Below, piece after piece: positions 1 through 7,629 of a stretch of 36,111 nt of DNA. The DNA lies in assembly GCA_947446605.1 (NCBI GenBank), contig CANFHJ010000015.1, positions 1-36,111 on the forward strand, given 5' to 3'. Source of the DNA: Bacteroidota bacterium (lineage in GTDB: Bacteria > Bacteroidota > Bacteroidia > UKL13-3). Position 1 is the stretch's first letter; each line of letters begins with the position of its first letter. The translations under genes and the position numbers were made by a program. The notes below the pieces were generated by a model. That model ran no database searches, had not been told where the DNA came from, and was given only the letters and a program-made list of their open reading frames with translations.

Positions 1-218
1 CCGAATATAATTTATGACAATTTGTCTTAATATTGGGCATAACTAGTTTATACAAGCAACAAACCTTCTCCTATATACCCAAGCTTGCTTGTATTGGGGC
101 AGTTTTGTTTCCTTATTTAAATCTAAAAATAAATATACAACTTTAATTATAAGTTCAAGTAATAAGTGCAATTTTCTTTAAACACTGAATAAAATTTATT
201 AATAGCGTAATTGCTGTT

Positions 219-1361
219 TTATCCCTCCAAAATTCGAATCAAATCATTGTTGATATAATACACTTCCCTGCCATCTGTTTGTGAACTTAGGATGCCTAAT
301 TCTGTTAGTTGAAGCATGTATTTGGTTAAGGTTGTTCTGCTTTTGGCACCTGTTATTTCACCTACCAGTTTTTGTTTGATATAGGGCTGCGAAAACAATG
401 CTTGGTTCAATTCATAACTGTACCACTTTATTTTGGCATTGGCATATTGATAGGTAATAGCCATTTGTGCCAAAATTTCATCAATTTTTTGGTTGCTTTG
501 TTCTGCCGTTCCTTCCACTGCCTTTAGCATAAAAAGTATCCAAGGCTTCCACATGCCACGCTGGGTAACACCTGCCAAATGATAATAGTAATCGTCTTTG
601 TGGTGAATAATATATTTGCTTAAATATAAAACGGGATGTGTAAGAAGTTTTTGGTCTACCAAATACAGCAAGTTTAAAATTCGGCCAGTTCTGCCATTGC
701 CATCAATAAATGGGTGAATAGCCTCAAATTGATAATGGGCAATAACCATCTTTAATAGTGGGTCCAAGCCTTTTTCTTGATTTAAAAAGGCAAATAAATT
801 GTCTATCTTTTTTTCAATAATTCCAGCGCCCCTTGGTGGCGTGTAAATTATTTCTCCCGCCCTAAACTCACTTTGCCCGCGCTTTATAACTACTTGCGAT
901 TGCGGCGAACGAATACCCTGCCTGGTGTTTTTTATTTGTTGAAATATTTTTACCGCAACCGACTTATCAAATGTTTTCTTTTTTTGTAGTGCGCCGTATC
1001 CTCCCCATAAGGCTTCTCTATAACGCAAAACTTCCTTGGTTGCAGGGTTTGCTAATTCTTCTTTGGTTTGATCCGATATGGCTTTGTATAATTCGTCCTC
1101 TGTTGTGAAAATATTTTCAATAGCCGTAGAGCTCTGCGCTTCCTGCAAGGAAATGGTATTTACCAACATCAATGGATTTGGAATGCGCATAATATTTTTA
1201 TTTAACGCTGCCAGTGCCCTCGACGATAAACCCCATTGTAGCAAAATATCTTTGTCTATTATTTCGTCTGCTATTGGTAATTCTGGTAAATCATTATAAG
1301 GTATGGTTCTATCGAAAACCCCCTTTTTTGATTTGTTCATTTTTTTAGAATTATTGGACAT
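219..1361 (-). CDS. Fic family protein (Fic/DOC with Fic_N region and C-terminal winged-helix-like region)
   Basis: Fic core HPFIDGNGRTGR; N-terminal STAIEN matches the [S/T]xxxE[G/N] inhibitory helix motif; C-terminal wHTH-like segment KQKLVGEITGAKSRTTLTKYMLQLTELGIL. Confidence 0.95.
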   Translation of the reverse strand: MSNNSKKMNKSKKGVFDRTIPYNDLPELPIADEIIDKDILLQWGLSSRALAALNKNIMRIPNPLMLVNTISLQEAQSSTAIENIFTTEDELYKAISDQTKEELANPATKEVLRYREALWGGYGALQKKKTFDKSVAVKIFQQIKNTRQGIRSPQSQVVIKRGQSEFRAGEIIYTPPRGAGIIEKKIDNLFAFLNQEKGLDPLLKMVIAHYQFEAIHPFIDGNGRTGRILNLLYLVDQKLLTHPVLYLSKYIIHHKDDYYYHLAGVTQRGMWKPWILFMLKAVEGTAEQSNQKIDEILAQMAITYQYANAKIKWYSYELNQALFSQPYIKQKLVGEITGAKSRTTLTKYMLQLTELGILSSQTDGREVYYINNDLIRILEG

Positions 1362-1402
1362 GTGGTAAAAATAGGTCCATTTTTTGAATAAATCAAGCTA
1401 TC

Positions 1403-1449
1403 TGTTCATTTTTTACTAAAAAACTGAACATATCATAAAAATCTGTTCA
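1403..1449. promoter_or_regulatory. Operator-like cluster upstream of fic: TGTTCA (1403), inverted TGAACA (1425), TGTTCA (1444)
   Basis: ATCTGTTCA repeated directly at 1400 and 1441; TGTTCATTTTTT...AAAAAACTGAACA inverted repeat 42-69 nt upstream of the fic start. Confidence 0.35.
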
Positions 1450-1515
1450 AATTGCTCGTTTTTAGAAACAGCCTATAGTGTAATATGTATATTTGTTAAA
1501 ACAAATTATTTTACC

Positions 1516-1851
1516 ATGAAAAACTTTCTCTTCTTCCTTTTTCTTATTGCAGCAATTGGTTCGGCAAAAGCGCAAAAAGTATTTGGTGTAAACTATGCCA
1601 ACCAAGCAGATGTAAAAGTTTTTGTGGTGCAGTACCAAAACCAAGCCGATTTAAAAGTATACAAAGTGAAATACAGCAACCAAGCGGGAAACAACGATGG
1701 CCATTGGTTCTTCACTGATTACAGCAACCAGGCCCAAAAGAAAATTTTCTTTGTAGATTACGCCAACCAAGCGGATATTAAAATATTCTTTGTGCAATAC
1801 GAAAACCAAGCTGGATGGATCAATGCCTCCAAAAAAAGTTTTATGTATTAA
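1516..1851 (+). CDS. Secreted small repeat protein, DUF6150-like / 7(1) septoil knot domain protein
   Basis: Signal peptide MKNFLFFLFLIAAIGSAKA, then 13-aa repeats YxNQA(D/Q)xKxFxVx and terminal YENQAGW. Confidence 0.75.
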   Translation: MKNFLFFLFLIAAIGSAKAQKVFGVNYANQADVKVFVVQYQNQADLKVYKVKYSNQAGNNDGHWFFTDYSNQAQKKIFFVDYANQADIKIFFVQYENQAGWINASKKSFMY

Positions 1852-1890
1852 TTAAAAATACGAAATCTAAACCTCATCCTCATCCTCAAT

Positions 1891-2601
1891 ATGCAGATCT
1901 TACACAAAGCAAATACCCGCGGTTACGCCAACCACCAATGGCTCAAATCTTTTCATACCTTTAGTTTTGCCAATTATTATAACCCAGAACGGGTGCATTT
2001 TGGTGCCTTGCGTGTGCTCAACGATGATGAAGTGGCTGCTGGAATGGGATTTGGCAAGCACCCGCATGAAAATATGGAAATTATCTCCATTCCTTTAGAA
2101 GGAGATTTGGAACACCAAGACTCCATGGGAAATACCACCGTAATAAAAAATGGCGATATACAAGTGATGAGTGCGGGTACTGGAATTTTCCATAGCGAAT
2201 ACAATAAGAACAAAGACAGGCTGACTAAATTTTTGCAAATTTGGGTTTTCCCTAATCAACAAAATGTAACGCCGCGCTACGATCAAATTACCCTTCATAA
2301 AGCCGATCGTAAAAATTGTTTGCAACAAATACTTTCTCCAAATGTTGCCGATGAAGGCGTTTGGATTCACCAAGACGCCTGGTTTCATTTGGCAGATTTA
2401 GATGCAGGTGTGAAATTAAATTACACGCTTAAAAATCCTGCAAATGGAGTATATGTTTTTGTGCTTGCCGGCGATGTTCTTATAAATAACCAAAGCCTCA
2501 ATCAACGCGATGGACTTGGCCTTTGGGAATTAGATGCGTTTCCTATTGAAGCCTTCAGCAACCAGGTTGAATTGCTATTAATGGAAGTGCCGATGTGCTA
2601 A
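1891..2601 (+). CDS. Pirin family protein
   Basis: Pirin-type cupin motifs: FGALRVLNDDEVAAGMGFGKHPHENMEIISIPLEGDLEHQDSMGN, GDIQVMSAGTGIFHSEYN. Confidence 0.95.
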   Translation: MQILHKANTRGYANHQWLKSFHTFSFANYYNPERVHFGALRVLNDDEVAAGMGFGKHPHENMEIISIPLEGDLEHQDSMGNTTVIKNGDIQVMSAGTGIFHSEYNKNKDRLTKFLQIWVFPNQQNVTPRYDQITLHKADRKNCLQQILSPNVADEGVWIHQDAWFHLADLDAGVKLNYTLKNPANGVYVFVLAGDVLINNQSLNQRDGLGLWELDAFPIEAFSNQVELLLMEVPMC

Positions 2602-2602
2602 A

Positions 2603-3940
2603 TTAGCGGTTGAATTTCAAACGCTTGCCCTTTTCACTTTCATCAAATTTGCCATTTTCATAAACCAATTTGCCATTCACAAGGGTATGTGTTACCACCG
2701 AATCAAATTGGGTTCCCTCAAATGGGCTCCAGCCACATTTGTACAATATATTATTTTTGCTTACCGTATAGTGTTGGTTCAAATCTACCAAAACCAAATC
2801 GGCATAATAACCTTCTCTGATAAAGCCCCTGCGGTCTATTTCAAATAAAATAGCCACGTTATGACAAGCTTTTTCTACTATTTTTTCTAAACTCAATTTG
2901 CCTTGCTTGTATAATTGCAACAAGGCATTTAAGCTATGCTGAACCAATGGTCCGCCCGAAGGCGCCTTTAAATAAGATTGGCTTTTTTCTTCTAAAGTAT
3001 GCGGCGCATGGTCTGTAGCAATTACGTCAATTCTATTTTCATTAATTGCTTTCAAAATGGCATCTCTGTCGCTGGCATTTTTAACCGCCGGATTCCATTT
3101 AATGAAATTGCCCTTGGTGGCATAATCTTCTTGTGAAAACCACATATGGTGCACGCAGGCTTCAGCGGTAATTTTTTTCTGAACCAAAGGCAGCGTTGGG
3201 TCGAACAGTGCCAACTCTTTTGCTGTACTTATATGAAGAATATGCAAGCGGGTTTGGTGCTTTTTAGCAAGCCCCACCGCAAAGGAAGAAGATATATAAC
3301 AGGCTTCTTCATTTCTTATGCGGGCATGAAAGGTAGCATCAATGTCTTCTCCAAATTCCTCCACAATGGCAGCTTGGTTTCTTTTAATCAATGGGTCGGT
3401 TTCGCAATGGGTAGCTATCAAAGTTTTTACTTCACTGAAAATACTTTCCAATGCCTTTGGATCGTCTACCAACATATCGCCAGTACTCGAACCCATGAAT
3501 ATTTTTACACCGCAAATTTTAGTTTCATCTACCTTTAATAACTCTTGTAAGTTATGGTTGGTAGTACCCATAAAAAAACTATAATTGGCCAAACTACATT
3601 GTGCCGCGCGATCGTATTTTTGTTCCAATAATTCTATAGTAGTAGCTGCAGGGGAGGTATTGGGCATTTCCATATACGAGGTAATACCGCCAGCAACGGC
3701 CGCTTTGGCTTCGGTATAAATTTCACCTTTGTGTGTTAAACCGGGTTCCCTAAAATGTACTTGATCGTCTATTAAGCCAGGTAAAAGGTATTTGCCTTCT
3801 GCATTAATAACAATATCTGCAGGCATTGCAATTCCTTGGCGTTCTATTTTTTCAATGAAATTTCCTTTGATAAAAACGTCTGCATGAAAGATCTCTCCTT
3901 CATTGATGAGTTTGGCATTTTTAATTAATATAGTTTTCAT
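2603..3940 (-). CDS. pyrC: Dihydroorotase
   Basis: DDQVHFREPGLTHKGEI metal-binding motif, ATDHAPHTLEEK, GGPLVQHSLNALL. Confidence 0.93.
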   Translation of the reverse strand: MKTILIKNAKLINEGEIFHADVFIKGNFIEKIERQGIAMPADIVINAEGKYLLPGLIDDQVHFREPGLTHKGEIYTEAKAAVAGGITSYMEMPNTSPAATTIELLEQKYDRAAQCSLANYSFFMGTTNHNLQELLKVDETKICGVKIFMGSSTGDMLVDDPKALESIFSEVKTLIATHCETDPLIKRNQAAIVEEFGEDIDATFHARIRNEEACYISSSFAVGLAKKHQTRLHILHISTAKELALFDPTLPLVQKKITAEACVHHMWFSQEDYATKGNFIKWNPAVKNASDRDAILKAINENRIDVIATDHAPHTLEEKSQSYLKAPSGGPLVQHSLNALLQLYKQGKLSLEKIVEKACHNVAILFEIDRRGFIREGYYADLVLVDLNQHYTVSKNNILYKCGWSPFEGTQFDSVVTHTLVNGKLVYENGKFDESEKGKRLKFNR

Positions 3941-3956
3941 TCTGCTACGAACTTAC

Positions 3957-3964
3957 TAAATTTG
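3957..3964 (+). promoter_or_regulatory. Candidate Bacteroidota -7 box TAAATTTG for the DUF421 gene
   Basis: Exact match to TAnnTTTG; 7 nt before ATG at 3972. Confidence 0.45.
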
Positions 3965-3971
3965 ATTGCAA

Positions 3972-4487
3972 ATGGAGAATTTAATAGAGATAGTTTTACG
4001 AAGTGTATCGGTTTATTTGTTTATGATTATTGCCCTGCGCTTAATGGGTAAGAAAGAATTGAGTCAGCTCAACACCTCCGATTTAATTCTAATTCTCCTT
4101 ATTTCCAATTCGGTTCAAAATGCCATGGTAGGCTCAGATTCCAGCCTGCAGGGGGGCTTAGTTGCTGCCTCCAGTTTGTTTGTTTTAAATTATATTCTAA
4201 AACAGGTCTTGTACCGCAATGCCAAATTTCAGAATTTAGTAGAAGGGGAGGCCCTTGTTTTAATTTATAAAGGTGAGCTGAACCTAGCCAATTTGCAGAA
4301 AGAAAAAATAAGTATTGCCGAACTACAAGAAGCCATCAGAGAGCATGGTGTTTCTGAATTTTCTGAAGTGGGTTTAGCTATGTTGGAACGCGATGGAAAT
4401 ATTTCTGTAGTTTCCAATAACATGGAAAAGCAACACCTGTATAAGCGCAAAAAGGGTTTATCCATGCGTCTTTCAAGAAAAAAATAG
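3972..4487 (+). CDS. DUF421 domain-containing (YetF-like) membrane protein
   Basis: N-terminal TM helices and LRLMGKKELSQLNTSDLILILLISNSVQNAMVG, VEGEALVLIYKGE; ATG at 3972 preferred over TTG 3966. Confidence 0.88.
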   Translation: MENLIEIVLRSVSVYLFMIIALRLMGKKELSQLNTSDLILILLISNSVQNAMVGSDSSLQGGLVAASSLFVLNYILKQVLYRNAKFQNLVEGEALVLIYKGELNLANLQKEKISIAELQEAIREHGVSEFSEVGLAMLERDGNISVVSNNMEKQHLYKRKKGLSMRLSRKK

Positions 4488-4533
4488 AAAAAGCTATTTG
4501 TCATTCCTTACTTTCGTGACTTAGCTAATTCCT

Positions 4534-5427
4534 TTGACAAAAAATCCTAAGTTCTTTCCTTGGCTAGCTTTTGCAGCCGTTGCCTTTTTCTGGGGTACCA
4601 CCTTTTTGGGTATTTCCATTGGCGTAAAAACCTTGCCTCCATTGTTTATGGCTGCCTGTAGGCATACCATTGCGGGTTTTATTTTGCTTACTTATTTTCT
4701 ATTGAAGGGTTATAAATTACCCGAATGGAAATCCATGAAATCTTATGGAATTAATGGAATTTTGATGTTAGCAGGTGGCAATGGTATTATCAGTTGGGGC
4801 ATGCAATATGTTGGAAGTGGCCTAACCGCGCTCATTTGCGCACTAACACCGGTTTATATAGTGCTTATCAATAAAATTTTAGGCGACAAAGAAAAGCTGC
4901 ATCCCTTTGCTATTTTGGGTTTTGTGATTTGTATTGCAGGACAATTTTTCTTGTTTAAAGACAAAATAAAACTTTTTGAAAACGACTTGTACTTTTGGGG
5001 AATTATGGCAGTATTGCTCTCTAATTTCCTTTGGGCCTTGGGAACCGTATATTCTAAAAACCATAAAACAGATGCCCACCCATTGTTTGCAAGTGCCATG
5101 CAAATGATTCCTGGCGGTTTTCTGTTGTTCATTGTTTCTTTTCTGCGTGGTGAAATTCACGATTTACATCCAGCGCCAGAAGCCATTTATGCCTTGGCCT
5201 ACCTCATTGTTTTTGGATCCATCATTGCCTACGGATCATACATGTATATCCTCAAACAATTGCCTGCAACCATTGTTTCTACTTATGCCTATATCAATAC
5301 CATCGTTGCCATTTTATTGGGTTATATTGTGCTCCATGAAGCATTAGATTATACAACCATCGTTTCAGTAATTCTAACACTCATTGGCGTATTTCTCGTA
5401 AGTCAAAATTCTGCCAAAAGCCATTAG
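4534..5427 (+). CDS. EamA/DMT family transporter
   Basis: About 10 TM helices; WGTTFLGISIGVKTLPPLFMAACRH and a second EamA half PGGFLLFIVSF...YAYINTIVAILLGYIVLHE; TTG start. Confidence 0.9.
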   Translation: MTKNPKFFPWLAFAAVAFFWGTTFLGISIGVKTLPPLFMAACRHTIAGFILLTYFLLKGYKLPEWKSMKSYGINGILMLAGGNGIISWGMQYVGSGLTALICALTPVYIVLINKILGDKEKLHPFAILGFVICIAGQFFLFKDKIKLFENDLYFWGIMAVLLSNFLWALGTVYSKNHKTDAHPLFASAMQMIPGGFLLFIVSFLRGEIHDLHPAPEAIYALAYLIVFGSIIAYGSYMYILKQLPATIVSTYAYINTIVAILLGYIVLHEALDYTTIVSVILTLIGVFLVSQNSAKSH

Positions 5428-5431
5428 CTTT

Positions 5432-5466
5432 ATGAATTATGAATTATGAATGATGAATGATGAATT
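5432..5466. repeat. Heptanucleotide tract (ATGAATK)x5
   Basis: atgaatt-atgaatt-atgaatg-atgaatg-atgaatt. Confidence 0.85.
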
Positions 5467-5524
5467 TGAAAATATTTATCTTTTCCAAAATGACCATAAA
5501 GATGGCAGACCGGCGTCATAAAAG

Positions 5525-5552
5525 TCTCGATTCTCGTCTCTCGATTCTCGTT
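5525..5552. repeat. Heptanucleotide tract (TCTCGWY-like)x4
   Basis: tctcgat-tctcgtc-tctcgat-tctcgtt. Confidence 0.85.
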
Positions 5553-5568
5553 TCTTAAAGAAAAAAAC

Positions 5569-6504
5569 ATGATTGAAAAAACAAACCTCCATCCGCGTAA
5601 CGCGCATAGAAACGGATATGATTTTCCTGCATTAATTGCCAGTTTACCTGCGCTTGCTGCATTTGTTGGGCCTAATAAATATGGTAACCAAAGTATAGAT
5701 TTTGCCAATCCTAAAGCGGTAAAAACTTTAAATGCCGCGCTCTTGAAGCATTTTTACCATGTGAACGATTGGGATATTCCTGCATCCTATTTGTGCCCTC
5801 CCATTCCTGGAAGAGCAGATTATGTGCATTTCCTTTCAGATGTACTAGCAGAATCCAACAAAGGAAAAGCACCTTCCAATATCATTGGTTTAGACATAGG
5901 CACAGGTTCCAATCTCATTTATCCGCTTTTGGGTCAGGCCGTTTACAATTGGAAATTTGTAGGAACAGAAACAGATGCAGTAGCCATACAAAATGCCCAA
6001 AAAATAATTGATGCCAATACTGCCGTCCAAGGCAAAATAGAATTGCGCAGGCAATACCAAAACACAGCTTATTTCAATGGAATTATTCAAGCAAATGAGC
6101 ATTTTGATTTTACCATGTGTAATCCGCCCTTCCATGGAAGTGCCGAAGAGGCTATGGGTGCAGCCATTAGAAAAGTAAGTAACCTCAATAAAAAAATGGT
6201 TCAAAAGCCAGTTTTAAATTTTGGTGGAACCAATCAAGAACTATGGTGCAAAGGCGGTGAAACCAATTTTATTAAAAACATGATGGACGAAAGTGTAAAA
6301 TATGCCCGTGCTTGTTTTTGGTTTACCAGTTTGGTTTCTAAAGGAAATACCCTCGATAGTTTGGGTGCAAAAATAAAGAGCTTACCCATTCAAGAAACCC
6401 GTTTAATTGAAATGAGCCAAGGGCAAAAGCAAAGCAGGTTTATTGCATGGACATTCCTCACCAAACCCGAGCAATCGCAGTGGCGCGCTAAATTTTGGTC
6501 CTAG
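5569..6504 (+). CDS. rlmF: 23S rRNA (adenine(1618)-N(6))-methyltransferase RlmF-like
   Basis: LHPRNAHRNGYDFPALIASLPAL; GLDIGTGSNLIYPLLG SAM motif; MCNPPFHGSAEEA catalytic NPPF. Confidence 0.95.
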   Translation: MIEKTNLHPRNAHRNGYDFPALIASLPALAAFVGPNKYGNQSIDFANPKAVKTLNAALLKHFYHVNDWDIPASYLCPPIPGRADYVHFLSDVLAESNKGKAPSNIIGLDIGTGSNLIYPLLGQAVYNWKFVGTETDAVAIQNAQKIIDANTAVQGKIELRRQYQNTAYFNGIIQANEHFDFTMCNPPFHGSAEEAMGAAIRKVSNLNKKMVQKPVLNFGGTNQELWCKGGETNFIKNMMDESVKYARACFWFTSLVSKGNTLDSLGAKIKSLPIQETRLIEMSQGQKQSRFIAWTFLTKPEQSQWRAKFWS

Positions 6505-6591
6505 TTTTTTTTGATTAATAATTTCAGGTTCAATCTTAATAAACCAATTGCCTATTGCCCCACAATAGTTTATAATTTAAATTAGGGCTAT

Positions 6592-6972
6592 ATGGAAGAA
6601 AATGAAAAAGCCCGCAACAAGGAAACGGGGCGACTAGGAGAAGATTTAGCCACGCAATTTTTAGCGCGTTCGGGCTATCAAATTATTGAAAGAAATTATG
6701 TAGCAGGGAAAGTTGAAATTGACTTAATCTGTAGGAAAGACAAGCTTTTGGTCTTTGTTGAAGTGAAGTCGAGATTCAATGCTTTGGTGCAACCAGAACA
6801 AGCTGTAGATTTTGCCAAACAGAAAAATATGGCCCGCGCTGCCAGCGTCTATTTATATAAAAATGCCATTGTCGACCCCATCCGTTTTGATATCATTGCC
6901 ATCAATTTTTTTCATGGAAAAGTTGATATAGCCCACTTCGAAGATGCATTTTATCCGGTTTTCTATAAATAA
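6592..6972 (+). CDS. YraN family protein (UPF0102, endonuclease-like fold)
   Basis: GRLGEDLATQFLARSGYQIIERNY..GKVEIDLICRKDKLLVFVEVKSR. Confidence 0.95.
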   Translation: MEENEKARNKETGRLGEDLATQFLARSGYQIIERNYVAGKVEIDLICRKDKLLVFVEVKSRFNALVQPEQAVDFAKQKNMARAASVYLYKNAIVDPIRFDIIAINFFHGKVDIAHFEDAFYPVFYK

Positions 6973-7020
6973 TATTTCTGCAAAATTCTTTCCTTTGCTA
7001 ACCAATAGAATGGGCAAACT

Positions 7021-7545
7021 ATGAATATTGAAAAACAATTGGCTTTAGAACATTCCAAACCCAATGCACTTCTGATTGTTAATTTTATTGGGGATGATCA
7101 AAAGAAATTCAAAGAATTGTTAGCTGTATTTGCAAAAGGAGATGTGCGCCTTACCCAAAGAGCCGCATGGCCTTTAAGTATTGTCTTAGAACAATATCCT
7201 GCATTGGCTAAAAATCATGTTCCTTTTTTTGTTTCCTTATTAGACATACAACTTCATGTTGCTGTAAAAAGAAATGTGCTTAGGCTATTGCAAACTATAC
7301 CAATTCCAGAAAGCGAATTAGGCACCCTGGCAGATAAATGTTTTCAATACTTGCATGATAGGCACGAACCAATTGCCGTGAAAGCCTTTGCCATGACAGT
7401 TCTCTACAAAATTTGTTTGTTGGAACCAGAACTTAAAAATGAAGTAATACCAACCATTGAAGACATGCTCCCTTTTGCCAGCGGCGGCATTTTAGCCCGT
7501 GGCAAAAAAGTCCTAGCCCAATTAGCAAAAATTAAAGTGCAGTAG
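7021..7545 (+). CDS. Hypothetical HEAT-repeat-like protein
   Basis: Helical ORF with HEAT-like pattern (RAAWPLSIVLEQYPAL, VKRNVLRLLQTIPI, VKAFAMTVLYKICLLEPEL); no specific family recognised. Confidence 0.6.
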   Translation: MNIEKQLALEHSKPNALLIVNFIGDDQKKFKELLAVFAKGDVRLTQRAAWPLSIVLEQYPALAKNHVPFFVSLLDIQLHVAVKRNVLRLLQTIPIPESELGTLADKCFQYLHDRHEPIAVKAFAMTVLYKICLLEPELKNEVIPTIEDMLPFASGGILARGKKVLAQLAKIKVQ

Positions 7546-7629
7546 CAGGTGTCTTAATAATTTCTTTAATCTCTCCAACAGTTCTCTCTCCAAATAAACA
7601 GCTGCAAGTTTTTAATTATTATTGCTTCA

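Noticed and set aside
51-93. TACAAGCAA...TTGCTTGTA inverted repeat downstream of fic
   Set aside because: 9-bp arms with a ~25-nt loop and no clear T run; could be chance in AT-rich DNA.
1872-1890. CCTCATCCTCATCCTCA hexamer run before the pirin gene
   Set aside because: Fewer than three full units and very short; not clearly beyond chance.
3146-3538. Antisense ORF of 130 aa opposite pyrC
   Set aside because: Fully overlaps a clear dihydroorotase in the opposite strand; composition looks like the shadow of a real gene.
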